Under the pieces are notes generated by a model that ran no database searches, was not told where the DNA came from, and was given only the letters and a program-made list of their open reading frames with translations. From Lacrimispora sp. BS-2 (GTDB taxonomy: Bacteria; Bacillota; Clostridia; Lachnospirales; Lachnospiraceae), in the NCBI RefSeq assembly GCF_040207125.1, contig NZ_CP157940.1, forward strand, positions 2,294,001 to 2,358,000: a DNA stretch of 64,000 nt. The letters run 5' to 3'. Below, in pieces: positions 18,838-29,900 of the stretch; position 1 is the first letter of the stretch; each line of letters starts with the position of its first letter. The position numbers were made by a program, and so were the translations under genes.

Positions 18838-18960
18838 CTAGTATTCAAATAAATTACCAAAATACATATCATGAATAACTCTATTTTCTGAAGAACTTCC
18901 CTTTAAAGCAAACGCCATACCACAGCCATCTGAAGCAAATGGAACCAAATTTTGTAAACG
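18838..18960 (-). pseudogene. Decayed duplicate of the SUKH immunity gene
   Basis: The minus strand reads LVPFASDGCGMAFALKGSSS then RVIHDMYFGNLFEY and TAG. This is nearly identical to the C-terminal third of the intact SUKH protein at 23537-23953 (LVPFASDGCGMAFALKKDSS ... FIHDMYSGNIFKY). The 5' two-thirds are missing, and an internal stretch equivalent to about 20 residues has been deleted between two short GAATAA repeats. The 3' flank also matches the intact copy. A true segmental duplication that has since eroded. Confidence 0.85.
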
Positions 18961-18969
18961 TTTACTATC

Positions 18970-19431
18970 TTACTCCCAAAATATATATTGTATATACTTA
19001 TTTATTCTTTCTTCAGCAATTTCTATATTTTCTAAATTGCCATTATGCAATACAAACAATAAATCTGCATCTATAATTTCCAGCTCATGTTGTAATGCCA
19101 TATCATTATTTACTTGTTCTTGAATTTCCTGATTTTTACCAATCCCAACATATTTATTATGTGGATATGAATCAATTAAATTACATGGCGTTGATAAAAA
19201 ACGGCCCATTTGCTTACACTTATCATTGTCCATTTGTAATGACAATAATCCAATAAAATAATACTATTCTTTAACTAAAGAATATGCTATACCCATGATA
19301 TCTTCATCTTGCTTATTAATATAATCTGAATAATCATATTCTTCTAAAATAGGTATTAATGAGTTGCATACTTCTATACCACGATTCACCTCCCTTTCAA
19401 TTTCTAAATCATTATATAATACCTTTCTCAT
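18970..19431 (-). pseudogene. Unknown small protein gene with a single in-frame TAG
   Basis: ATG at 19431 (GGGG-containing leader) opens a 55-codon frame MRKVLYNDLEIEREVNRGIE ... MGIAYSLVKE, then TAG at 19264-19266. The same frame continues without interruption for about 98 more codons (YYFIGLLSLQMDNDKCKQ ... INKYIQYIFWE) to 18970. Either a nonsense mutation has cut a ~153-residue protein in two or the first part is translated alone. Family unknown; it ends just before the decayed SUKH copy and is probably an old immunity gene. Confidence 0.6.
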
Positions 19432-19492
19432 TCCCCAAAAATAAAAGTTTCAAAATATAATAAATTTTTAAATTTTTTTATAAAAACCGATC

Positions 19493-19808
19493 CCTATTCC
19501 CAGTTAGCCCTATGTCGCGAAATATCGCTCCTGTGTGACCTTTGAAACCAATGGTGGAGCATGTATGCCATTCAGGCAATAAAAAGCCTTGTTGGGCAAG
19601 TTTGAAAAAGATAGCTTTTCCCTTTTTATCTGATAAATGTTTGGATTGCTATTATCTCCTGTTCGTCTTCCCGTTACTTTATCAGAAAAATGTCGCATAT
19701 ATGTCAGTTTTTCCAATGTTCTAGGTCACGCATTTGCAACCAATTTTAAAATCCTGTAACAGAAAATCTCCGCTATTTCTAGCCCTAAAGCAAAGGTGAA
19801 CCATGGGG
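19493..19808. repeat. Direct repeat copy A (~315 bp, non-coding)
   Basis: Diverged direct repeat of 22507-22816. Shared landmarks in the same order are GTTAGCCCT, TGACCTTTGAAAC, ACATGTATGCCATTCA, AAGCCTTGTTGGGCA, TTTTTATCTGATAAATGTTT, CTTTATCAGAAAAA, CAGGTCGCA-like, ATCTGCAACCA-like, and the terminal GTGAACCATGGGG. No conserved reading frame is apparent, so it may specify an RNA or a mobile-element end. Confidence 0.8.
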
Positions 19809-19839
19809 TAAAAGCCGGGGGCAAAAACTTCCCCGGCTT
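19809..19839 (-). terminator. Strong GC-rich hairpin, probable terminator
   Basis: AAGCCGGGG/CCCCGGCTT stem with an A-rich loop, followed leftward by TTTTACC. The remaining gap (19840-20091) up to the 128-residue gene shows nothing else recognisable. Confidence 0.5.
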
Positions 19840-20091
19840 GGATTACATCAGCCCGTAATACGGACTGAGAGGACTTTTTCATCAGGGTCAGCTTCCTAGC
19901 ATTGAGGTCATGACCGAGATCGCGCTTGTACGGAATGCTCATTTATGCAAAAGAGTTACGGGGTTATGAACGACTCCAGTACATGCTGAGATTTTCACCG
20001 AAAATTTGCCAAGAAAAAAGTATTAATTGAAAATTACATTAACTCTCTTATAAGCCGACTTGCTTTATATTTCTTATATGGTTAGAGAAGT

Positions 20092-20478
20092 CTAAAATTT
20101 GTTATCAATTTCATAAATCAGATTAGATAATTCATCTTCTGTATAGTTAAAAGGACTGAAATAATTATAAATTAAATCAACTTTTTGCTGGCAATCTGAA
20201 GTTCTCCATTGGCTAAAATGAATAATATTATCAATTGCTCTTTCTTTATAAAAATTCTGATTTTTTATTTTTCTCCATTCTGTCCAGTTTTCTTTACCTT
20301 TTTTTTTCGCTTCGCATTCTGCTAGTCTATCTAATAATTCATTATATAGTTTCGCAACGATAGGACTACCCGAAACATATACATTATCTGGACTTTCATG
20401 AAATTTTGCCTCTAAAAGAGCTTTATGCAAATTTAGCATATCATAATAATCATGTATAACAAATTGAATATCACCCAT
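20092..20478 (-). CDS. Probable immunity protein for the HYD1-type tip
   Basis: 128-residue soluble protein (MGDIQFVIHDYYDMLNLHKA ...) with a basic middle (about residues 55-80) and an acidic C-terminus. Its ATG overlaps the TAA of the ADP-ribosyltransferase tip by one base (TAATG), so it was translationally coupled to that toxin and is very probably its immunity protein. I do not recognise the family. It is intact although the toxin has lost its 5' part. Confidence 0.65.
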   Translation of the reverse strand: MGDIQFVIHDYYDMLNLHKALLEAKFHESPDNVYVSGSPIVAKLYNELLDRLAECEAKKKGKENWTEWRKIKNQNFYKERAIDNIIHFSQWRTSDCQQKVDLIYNYFSPFNYTEDELSNLIYEIDNKF

Positions 20479-20850
20479 TAGAAATCATTCTCCTTTACAT
20501 TTAATGTTGCATTTCTTCCACTTCGAATTGCACCTTGATATATCAGCTCATTTGGTTGTGTAGCCCCATCTGTGGCTAATTTAAAATCATTTTGATCCTT
20601 TAATGTTATTTCCACAACATGTGTACCAACATTCGGCTTCTGTCCCATCAAAAGTTCATTATTGACATCACCAGCACTGATTTGATCAGTTGTTACAAAT
20701 ACCCTACCTCTATCATCTGGCCTAATAACACCACTGGCTTGAATTGCTTCAGCACCTTCTTTAGTAGTATAATGATATAAATCTGGTTGCCCCGAACCCT
20801 CAGGTGGAGTACTGAGATATCCGACAAACGGTAAAAATCTTTATTCTATT
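20478..20850 (-). pseudogene. 5'-truncated toxin tip, HYD1-type ADP-ribosyltransferase
   Basis: The minus strand reads DLYHYTTKEGAEAIQASGVI, then RPDDRGRVFVTTDQISAGDV, and ends GRNATLNVKENDF with TAA. LYHYT...G...I..SGVI followed by a VFVTT-like strand is the pattern of the ART-HYD1 toxin family, predicted to modify targets with ADP-ribose from NAD+. There is no start codon: the frame meets a stop near 20845, next to the IS110 gene end. This is the preserved C-terminal ~120 residues of a polymorphic toxin with its coupled immunity gene. The fold call is from motif memory. Confidence 0.65.
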
Positions 20851-20894
20851 AAAAAAATTATAGCACGTCTTTGTGCTGTTTTTAAATAGAAAAA

Positions 20895-22121
20895 TTACTG
20901 TTCTTTTTCTGGCAGTGGTTCCCGGTATTCCGTCTTATTTTTCATCATTCCATACACTATGTTCACCAATCGACGCATGATGCAGACCAGTGCCTGAGAC
21001 TTTGTCTTTCCTTCACCGATTTTTCGCATATAATAGCCATAAAATACCGGATGATTGGGTATTCCGTTCTTTGGCTTGGACACCATAGTTACCGCCAGGA
21101 AATAAAACAGCCCATGCAACTGGCGGTTTCCCTGTCTGGAGCTTTGTTCCTTGCCTTTTCCAGCAGAACTGAACTTTACAGGAGCCACTCCAGCGAATCT
21201 TGCCAGCTTATCTGCACTGGAAAATCTTCGGATATCTCCGATTTCTGCGATCAGCTTACTGGCAATAGAAGTTCCGATTCCAGGCATACTGGTCAGTTTA
21301 TAATCAAAACTAAGCAGGATTTTTTCGATTTCTTTATCAAGCCCTGCCAATTCTTCTTTCTGATGTTCCAAGTCTCTTACCAGACTTGTTGTAATGAAAT
21401 CTCTGGATTCCTGATATTCCCGAAAGGTATTTCCATCATTCTGAACACAATCCAGAATCAACTCTGCTTTATCTTTTTTGGTAATACGAGATATTTCTTT
21501 AAATTCCATTGTTAGTTCTTCTGCTGTTTTTTCCTGCAAATGGACAGGGGACGGGTAGGTCTTCCAGAAATACATGGCACATTTCCCGTCTATCTCGCTG
21601 AAAAACTTACTGTAACTGGGATATGCCATGGATATCTGCTCATGAAGTCCATTCTTAAAACGGATGCCATCTTTCACCAATAAATCTCTTCGATTCACCA
21701 GTTGAGCCAGTGTCCATTCGTTATCTTTCGGCTTTGCATCCGGCAAAGCATGTAACTGATTAATCAGAACCGTTGCCACACAATACGCATCATACTCATC
21801 ATTTTTTCGGTACATGGGTGCGCTTTTTCTCTGATCATAAGCCAGAGCAGGATTTATGTCTTTTACGATATAACCATTTTCAATCAGCCAGACAGCTAAA
21901 CTTCTGCCATAGCCGTAAGCGTTTTCCAATCCATAAATGGGTTCAAGTCCAAGAATACTGGACTTTCTGTTCACCTTTTCCGCCAGTTTCTTAAATTCAC
22001 TGGGCTTGTTTTCAATCACAACAACCTCTAACTTTTCATTCCAGCAGTTTACCATCACTGCGGTATGAGTTTCCTTATGCAGGTCAATCCCTACATAAAG
22101 CAGATTTTCTCTTCTCTGCAA
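20895..22121 (-). mobile_element. IS110-family transposase
   Basis: 408-residue transposase of the IS110 family. The N-terminal DEDD (RuvC-like) domain begins YVGIDLHKETHTAVMV, with ILGLEPIYGLENAYG and later KNDEYDAY acidic residues. The C-terminal Transposase_20 domain contains SMPGIGTSIASKLIAEIGDI and a candidate serine nucleophile in FSSAGKGKEQSSRQGNR. I placed the start at TTG 22121 because GGAGGG sits 6 bases upstream; the longer in-frame start at 22208 lacks a site. IS110 elements have no typical terminal inverted repeats, so the ends cannot be fixed; the 3' end is near 20850 against the truncated toxin tip. The gene is intact. Confidence 0.92.
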
Positions 22122-22506
22122 TTCTCTCCCTCCTGATCTTGTTTCCAACCAATCAGTTCCCGTACCGGCAACCTCAGATGACAGCGTTAACTCTTTTTGA
22201 GTCCGCAAGGGTTCGACAGCCTATCTACAACAAACCAATGGGTGAAAGGACAAGTTATTTCTTTTATTGGTTGTTGATGTTAACTCTGTATCAAATGGAT
22301 TGCAAGTCATTTCTGGTTTTATTTTCAGAAGAAAAAACAGCAGAAAAAAGAATGGAAAAGGGAGCTACAAAAAGGGCAATTTTTACCCCCTGTAACCCCC
22401 GGCAGCCCCATTTTACCATAGAACCAATTTCCTGTAAATCCCATGGTTCATCATGAACCATGGGGTAGGCAGGTATCACAAACCAATGGCAACGCAGATT
22501 TGATGT
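22122..22506. other. Non-coding region upstream of the IS110 gene
   Basis: Contains paired segments able to fold into a long hairpin (ACAACAAACCAAT near 22225 with ATTGGTTGTTGAT near 22263), two GTTAACTCT copies, and a perfect 11-bp-arm palindrome CCATGGTTCAT/ATGAACCATGG at 22441-22463. In IS110 relatives the non-coding end next to the recombinase specifies a bridge RNA; this is the place to look for one. The element boundary probably lies here. Confidence 0.35.
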
Positions 22507-22816
22507 CCCATTCCCTGTTAGCCCTGTGTCGCAAAATATCACCCCTGTATGACCTTTGAAACTGATGGCAGAACATGTATGCCATTCAAGCATTACTAAG
22601 CCTTGTTGGGCATATTTGAAAACGATCGTTTTTTATCTGATAAATGTTTAGATTAATGCTACAGACTGTTCATCTTCCTGTTGCTTTATCAGAAAAAGGG
22701 CGCAAATATGCCAAATTTCGCAATGCTCCAGGTCGCACATCTGCAACCATTTTTATAATCTGGTAATGAATAATCTCAGCCAATTTTTTGCCTTAAAACA
22801 AGGGTGAACCATGGGG
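22507..22816. repeat. Direct repeat copy B (~310 bp, non-coding)
   Basis: Partner of 19493-19808 in the same orientation, about 80 percent alike by eye with small indels, and ending in the same GTGAACCATGGGG. A third copy of GAACCATGGGG is at 22455-22465. After it, 22817-23115 shows only a small CCC..GGG hairpin at 22847-22858 and no gene. Confidence 0.8.
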
Positions 22817-23115
22817 TCGAAAATGATGCAGGATAAAGGAAGGTGCCCTAAAAGGGCCCCTTCCGCCCACAAACACCCGCAGTGCGGGCGTTTTAGAGAA
22901 GCGTGTACGGTGCTGTAAATCGGCTTTTGTGCTGTCAAGGGTGCTGTCGGCACCAATAAATCACGTTATTAAGAGGTTTTAAAGGTGCTCTTGAACATCC
23001 ACCTATCATGCCTATTGTTCATTTCTTCTATTTTCGAGACTTATTATTAGTGATTTCTGGTATCGACTTCCTGAAACAATTCCGGTATCGTATGTTCTCA
23101 AAGGAGGGAAACATT

Positions 23116-23391
23116 ATGACCGAACAGGAATTACTGGATATGTTTATCCAAGAACGTATCGCTATGCTAATTGAAATATTCCATCAAAAACAGCCGAACA
23201 AATCCGAGGAAGAATATAAGCAAATTCTTCATGCTGAAATCTTCATTGAAAATTTGCCAAGCAAGGAAAAAGAACTGGTTCAAAATCACATCGATTTCCT
23301 AATAAGGCAATTCGCTTTGGAAGAAACCTTTCTCTATCAGCAGGGTTTTATGGATGGTGTGAAACTGTTAAAATATATTGATAAATTATAA
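23116..23391 (+). CDS. Small conserved clostridial protein (DUF6809-like)
   Basis: 91-residue helical protein (MTEQELLDMFIQERIAMLIE ... LYQQGFMDGVKLLKYIDKL). The start at 23116 was chosen because a strong AAAGGAGGG lies 8 bases upstream; the longer frame from 23008 lacks one. The C-terminal pattern of an aromatic residue, then GFxDGxxLxxY, is seen in small proteins of mobile and accessory regions in Clostridia. It is the only plus-strand gene between the MATE gene and the right end of the window. Role unknown. Confidence 0.6.
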   Translation: MTEQELLDMFIQERIAMLIEIFHQKQPNKSEEEYKQILHAEIFIENLPSKEKELVQNHIDFLIRQFALEETFLYQQGFMDGVKLLKYIDKL

Positions 23392-23464
23392 TATATTGTT
23401 CTTTACTGAAATCTAAAGAGTACGTCAGTAAACCTCTTCTAAAATAAATTGTTAACTCTCACTC

Positions 23465-23509
23465 AAAAAGCTGGAACACAACAGCAAAAATGGCTGTGTT
23501 CCAGTTTTT
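23465..23509. terminator. Bidirectional hairpin terminator
   Basis: AAAAAGCTGGAACACA..GC pairs with GGC.TGTGTTCCAGTTTTT, with A-run and T-run on the two sides. It separates the convergent small plus-strand gene and the SUKH immunity gene at the end of the apparatus operon. Confidence 0.75.
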
Positions 23510-23536
23510 CATATTTTTTTATAACTCTATTATACT

Positions 23537-23953
23537 CTAGTATTTAAATATATTACCAGAATACATATCATGAATAAACTTATCAAAGTTATTACTGCAT
23601 TCTTTAGAATATTTATATTCCAGAGAATCCATAGGAATAACTCTAATTTCTGAAGAATCTTTCTTCAAAGCAAACGCCATACCACAACCATCTGAAGCAA
23701 ATGGAACCAAATTATTCTCTTCAGCTTCCATATTTTCTTGATAAAAATCCACAATATCTTCCAAACTCCATAAATCTAAATAACAATCTCCAATTTCTCC
23801 ACTTCCGCCATTATATAACAACAAAATCCTTCTTAATTCTTCTGGGAACTTGATTCCCATATCTAACTCAGCCTTGCATATTTGACTTTCTGTATTTTGC
23901 TCTTCTTTTTGGAAGTTAAAATCTTTGAAAATATCTCTATCAAAAAAATCCAT
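23537..23953 (-). CDS. SUKH (SMI1/KNR4) family immunity protein
   Basis: 138-residue protein with the SUKH fold pattern: AELDMGIKFPEELRRILLLY near residues 30-50, NGGSGEIGD, LWSLEDIVDFYQ, LVPFASDGCGMAFAL and a C-terminal FDKFIHDMYSG helix. SUKH proteins neutralise nuclease and deaminase toxins of polymorphic systems. It begins two bases after the stop of the VgrG-RHS-HNH gene, so it is the cognate immunity protein for that HNH tip. A decayed second copy lies at 18838-18960. Probably cytoplasmic. Confidence 0.9.
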   Translation of the reverse strand: MDFFDRDIFKDFNFQKEEQNTESQICKAELDMGIKFPEELRRILLLYNGGSGEIGDCYLDLWSLEDIVDFYQENMEAEENNLVPFASDGCGMAFALKKDSSEIRVIPMDSLEYKYSKECSNNFDKFIHDMYSGNIFKY

Positions 23954-23955
23954 AA

Positions 23956-26900
23956 CTATTTATTCAACCCTTTCTTAGCTTCATCTCGTATTTTATTCCA
24001 CCATGGTGTAACATATTTCCTATGAGCCTGTCCTTGTATTGCTGTTTTATTAGTTAAATCTATTGGACTACCTCCAAATTTAACAGGCTCGACCTCATGA
24101 ATTTCCAATCTATTATCACTATAATGACTATCTCCCTTTCTTATATTTCTATTAACCTCATTTGCTTGTTTTCTCGCAATATCATATTCATCACCCTCCA
24201 ATAGTACCCACTCTTTATTTTTATCTGGCAAGGGAACATAATCATCTGGATATTCACTCCAATCCTTTATTTTGAAAGTGCCTGCATCAGGATCAATAAT
24301 CTCAATACGGCTAGCCCCCGAACCCTCTTTTACTTTTTGAGAGTCTTGTTCTTCACCCTCTCCGATACATTTTTCATTATATCCACTCGGATCATAATAC
24401 ACCACCGGATTATTCGCACAATAAGCATACAGATTCAGCCCGTCTCCACGGTACACATCTTCCTGTGTAAAACGTCCGATTGCAGGATTATAATATCTCG
24501 CCCTCAGATAGTATTGACCCATTTCTTGATCATATTGCTGCCCTGTGTACAGAATTCTGTTTCGTAATTCTCCTGACTCTCTTCTCAGGTTTCCAAAGGA
24601 ATCATAAGCATAGGCATTTTCTACCTGACCGTGGCTTCCTGTGATGTATGCAGTACTGTTTTGTTCATCCAGATGATAGGCATGGTAGCCGGACTGTTCT
24701 TCCACCTCATTAGCTGCCACTCCATATCCCAAAATATATCGGTTTCTGAATGTTTCTCCGCTTCTAGATTCCGTCAGTAGTTCTCCATTGTAGAATACAA
24801 AATGGGTACTGTCTTCCCTGGCCGTTATTCCTGCCCTCAGCCCTTCCCCATCATAGCGGTGTTCCTGGACATATCCGTAACGGTCTTCAATCTTTATCTG
24901 CTGATTGAATGAATTATAGGAATATCTTCTATTCCCTGCTCCTGTCTCTTCTATCAGATTCCCCTGAAGATCATAGACGAAAAACATTCTATCTTTTGAA
25001 GTGGTATGTTCTGTAAGCTGGTTTCTTTTATTATAATGGTATGTTTCCTGTTCGGCAAGACCTTCCTTCTTCAACCGGTTTCCGCATAAATCATATCGGT
25101 AGCAAATTGCTTCCCCATCATATTCCTCTTCCAGCAGACGGTTCATGCTGTCATAACGATAATGGATTGCTGTATCCTTAATGCTGTCCTCTCCTGGGAA
25201 CAGGCAGGCTCCTGCTTTTGCAGTACGGTTTCCATTTAAGTCGTATTCATACCGGAAATCGCATAAGGTCTGACCAGAGTCTAATAGCGTAGCCAGGCGG
25301 CTGATGTTTCCGTCTGTATCATATTTATAAGAGGTTCTCACTCCATTAGAATGCACGATCTCTTTCAGCTTCCCATCCGGATCATGGAGATACCGGACAA
25401 TCGTTGTTCCTGCTTCATCCGTAATGGACGCCAGTTTCCCCCTCCAGTCATATCCGTAACTTACCGTCTTCCCACTTTCATCCGTTAAGGTCTTTAAACT
25501 GCCATCTTCATGGTAGGTACAGGAAACAAGAATCCGTCCCGATGACGTTTTCTTAAGCAGCTTCCCATCCGGCCTGTATTCGTAAGCATAGCAGAATCCT
25601 CCTGCCGCTGATTTTTCCAACTGGCCAAAGGTATCGTATTCCCAGCTTCTGCTTTCCCGGTTCTTTCCTTCCTTATCGCAGCCGATCTCCAGAACACGGT
25701 TGGAGTCCATATTGTAGGCAGTCTTTACCTGGTTTCCGTTGCGGTCAGTGTGCAGGATCATCCGGCCTTCCTTATCGTAACGGAACGTTTCACTGTTTCC
25801 TTCCTGGTCGATGATCTCGCAGACTTTCCCCTGGCTATTATAACGGTAGGTGATGACTCCGCCATTGGCATCAGTCGTACTGGTAATATTTCCGGCATAG
25901 TCATAGGTGCAGCCTTCTTTTCCTCCGTCTGCTCCCTGTATCTGGCATATTCTTCCCCAGTGGTCTACATCGTAACCAGTCAGGTTCTGGTTTCCATCAG
26001 CCAGTCCGGTGATTCTTCCTCTGGAATCATAGGTGTATGTTTGTAACGCCCGTCCCTTTTCCCTGCTTCTTAAGGTATGGATTTCTGTCTCCTGTCCATT
26101 GGCACCGTATGTGAAATTCAGCTCATTTCCATCTGCTGTGATTCGTCTTGATAGATTCCCATCTGGAAGGTATTCGTTTTTCTCTAATACGGTTCCTGCC
26201 ATATCAGCTTTTTCCAACAGATTTCCGGTAAAATCGTAACGGTAAAGGTAACCCCTTGTCCGCTCATGCTTCTCTCCCGCCTGTGGCTGGATTTCTTTCC
26301 GGGTCCGGTCATTTTTATCATATTCATATTGGAATACCGGACCAAGGCAGTCCTTCACATGGGTAATCCGATCTTTTAGATCATAGGAATAGCCGATCTC
26401 CCATGCTTCCTTTCCTTTTCCCTGACGGGCAGCCTTTGTGATATTTCCTGCCTTGTCATAAAAGATATGGACGGTTCTGTCAATTCCATTTGCCTTGTCT
26501 ACGCTTCTCTCTGATATCAATCGGTCACAAGAATCATACTCCCGCAGAATATGATATCCTTCCGGTGTTATAATCTCTATCCGGTTTCCGTTCTCATCAT
26601 AACGGTAGTGGGTGACGGCAAACCGTTCCTCTCCAGGTATCGGTGCCAAAACACTGCTTAATTCTTCCTTCTGCTCAACCAGCCGTCCAGCTTTGTCATA
26701 TTTATAGGAGATGACCTGCTTAACCTCATCACTGATCTGCCTCTCCTCATAAACGCGGTTTCCTCTTGCATCATAACAGTAATGGACCACAGCACCCAAG
26801 CCATCTTTTACATCGATCAAGCGGTTCCGGCTGTCATAAGCAAAGGATAGGCACAAATCCGAACCTTCTTGGGAAACCAGTTTCCCTTCTTGATCCCAGT

Positions 26901-29900
26901 ATCCTCCATGTCGGACTTCTTTCTTTTTGTTTCCGTTTTCATCGTAGGAAAAAGTTATGCGCTGATAAAGGATTCGAGTTTCTTCTTCCTTTGCAGGTTG
27001 GAGCATCTGAATCAAGTGGTTCTGGAAGTCGTACTGGTAAAAGACAGTGCGGCCCATGGCATTCTGATGAGAAAGCACGTTTCCGCACAGATCATAGGTA
27101 TATTCCTCTTCTGTATTCCCTTCTGGGGCCACGATTTTTGCCAGGTTTCCAGCAGTATCATATTCATAGCAATAACCAGTTCCATCATCTGTCTCTTCCT
27201 GATATGCTTCCGGCAGGACATGCTTAATCCGTTTTCCGTTAGCATCATAGAAAAACCGTTCACACCCTCCATCAGGATAACGAATGCGGATCTGGTTTCC
27301 GTCACTGTCATACTCATAACGGATTCCTTCCCCATCATCGATTTCCTTTTCATAGGCATTAGGGTGCACTTTCTTAAGGATGTGCCCTTCCCCATCCCGC
27401 ATCTGCCTCTCATGGCTTCCATCCGGACGAATGGTATCAATCAGGCGGTCCAGAAAATCATACTGGTAGCTGTACTCTCCTTTTTGTTCCTTCCATGCCT
27501 TGGGAGGATACATGGCTAAGAGCCTTCCCATGCCGTCATATAAGTAACGGGATTCATTTCCTTCTCCATCCCGCACCATGGTCCGGAAGTTTTTCGCATT
27601 ATAGCCGTACTCCATCCGGCCGCAGTCATCCTCTTTGGCCATCATCCTGCCCATGATATCGTATTCGAAACGGACCTCTTCCCCATCCGGGTAGGTAATA
27701 ACAGCAGGTTTTCCGGAAGCCTCTTCATAATGATAAAGGGTCGTATTTCCTAATGCATCCCTTTCCTCCAGGAGTCTTCCTTTCCGGTCATAGATATAGG
27801 AGCTGGTAAGCCATTCCCCCTCTTCTTTCGCCTTTTCCTTTGCTTCGATCAGGTTATGGCTTCCATCGTATTCATAGAGGAACTTCCTGCCGGTATTGTC
27901 TGTCTTTTCGACCAGATCATCGGCTTCGTCGTAACAAAAGCTCGTCTTAAGCCATCCCGCTCTGCCTTCCTCTATGATCCGCCCCGCTTTGTCATAGGAC
28001 CATTCTTTCCCATATCCCAGACGGTCTGTTTCCCGTATCCGATAACCTTCTTCATTATAATCATATCGAGTCGCGCTTCCATCCTCATAAAGGACCGACA
28101 AGATCTCCATCTTCTTTCCATACTCATAGACAATCGTCTGATCCCCTACGCTGCTATGTACCCTGACCTTCCTTTCCTCATCCAGATATTCCGCTTCATA
28201 GGTATCTCCGTTGGCAAGAGTTTGAAACACCATTCTTCCTGTTCCATCATACCGGTTTTCCAGATAGGTAATCTTTGCCTGGTCAACCGCTTTGGTTAAA
28301 TATCCCTTTTCATCGTACTCATAATGTGTGATTCCCTGATCCATGTGAATTACATCGGTTAAATATCCGTTTTCATACCGGTACTGCATGGTTCGTCCCA
28401 TGTTGTCCTTCATCTGGACCAGACGCCCATTTCTCATGGTCAGGCTTAAATGATAACCGAGAGCGGTGGTGATTCCCTCTAATCCTTCCCCGTGGTAAGT
28501 AAACCGAACAGCCTGTCCGTTCCTGTCCGCAATGGACTGGAGCACTCCATGGGAATTATAGCAATAAGTCCTGTGCTCTTTCCGATCCTTAATGAGCCAG
28601 CCTTCCTTGTCCTTTATAAGCTGGAACCAGCCGCATCCATGAGTCACATTGCAGGCCTTTTCCCCATCCCATTCAAATATCACATGGTATCCGGAATCAA
28701 GTACCGTATGAAGCTTTTTGCCATCCTGATAAAGCTTTCCTTCGTATGGGAAGCTCCAGCCGGTTCCCAGTATCCCTTCCTGAGTGTTGGTGGAGTTGTA
28801 CTTCCTCTGAATCCGGATTGCTTCCCGGATATCTGACAGGGCGAAATCCGCAGCAGTGATCAAAAACGCGCCGGAAGCCACATCCACCGGTTCGGCAAAA
28901 AGCTGGCCAAGCCCGCTTGTAATCAGGTTATTCTGGAATGACTGTTTTAAATTAACCTCTCTGCCAGGGAGAAATGCATCTGCTGTAACATCAACAGCCG
29001 TACCAAATACGGTTCCTACCGCAGTTCCCACCAGCTTATTTACAATCTTGGAATCGCTTCCCAGCAATTTTTGTGTCTTTCCTATCAGGTTTGATCCTGC
29101 TGAACCTTTAAACATACCAAGTGCCATATTGGTTACCATGTTCTGCACATTGACGGAGCCTGTTGTCTGGTATTCTGTGATTGCCCCAAATATGACAGAG
29201 CCTCCCGTCTGTATGACAAAATTAGCCACCTGGGATTTGGGACACATGAACTTGCTGAACTTTCCTGCGGCAGCGACATTTTTTAATGCCTTTCCGGTAA
29301 CAACATCAAACACAATATCAGTTACCATGGACGCGATATTATAGGCATCTTCATTTCCCCTAAAAACCGTATCCCTTAAAAAGTTTGCCGGCCTGGATGC
29401 ATCCAGTGCATTCACCTTACTGTATCCGTCAAGCCCTTCCGCCATATCCGCCACGGCAAAAGTTGCCTTCACTCCTGCTGCAACCAGCAGGGGAGCAGTT
29501 GCGCCTCCGGTACATACAGTCAGTGCTGTCAGACCTACTACCGTGGCAATACTTATTACCCCGTTCAAAAACTTCTGCTTGCTCTGTTGTTTTCTTGCCA
29601 CAAGCGCCGAGGTCAGGGCACTGTTATTGGCCTCACGGTCAGCCGCATCGTTTTTTGTTAATTCCGCTTCCATCTCCGCTGCCGATGGCACTGCTTCCGG
29701 ACAGGAATCCGCTTTATGGGTTACAAGGCCTGATTTGATATCCGTCTTTTCCTCTAGAGTGACCACATCGTCGCCGCCATCTCCAACCTGAAGCACAACC
29801 TTATTCTCTCCGCAGATCATCAGATTCCGTACCGGGGTTTCTCCTCCGGCCATCATCCCTTTCTGGGCTTTTATATTGATGTTCTTTCCGGTCAGGGATA

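Noticed and set aside
20850..22208. Simple insertion of IS110 into one toxin gene
   Set aside because: The sequence upstream of the transposase does not resume the RHS or toxin frame, so the truncation of the HYD1 tip cannot be explained by a clean insertion alone.
22291..22593. Minus frame across the IS110 upstream region and repeat B
   Set aside because: Not conserved between the two repeat copies and no ribosome site.
24400..28700. Periodic short repeats that could suggest a CRISPR or satellite
   Set aside because: They are the degenerate coding repeats of RHS (YDxxGR) with no identical repeat/spacer pattern.
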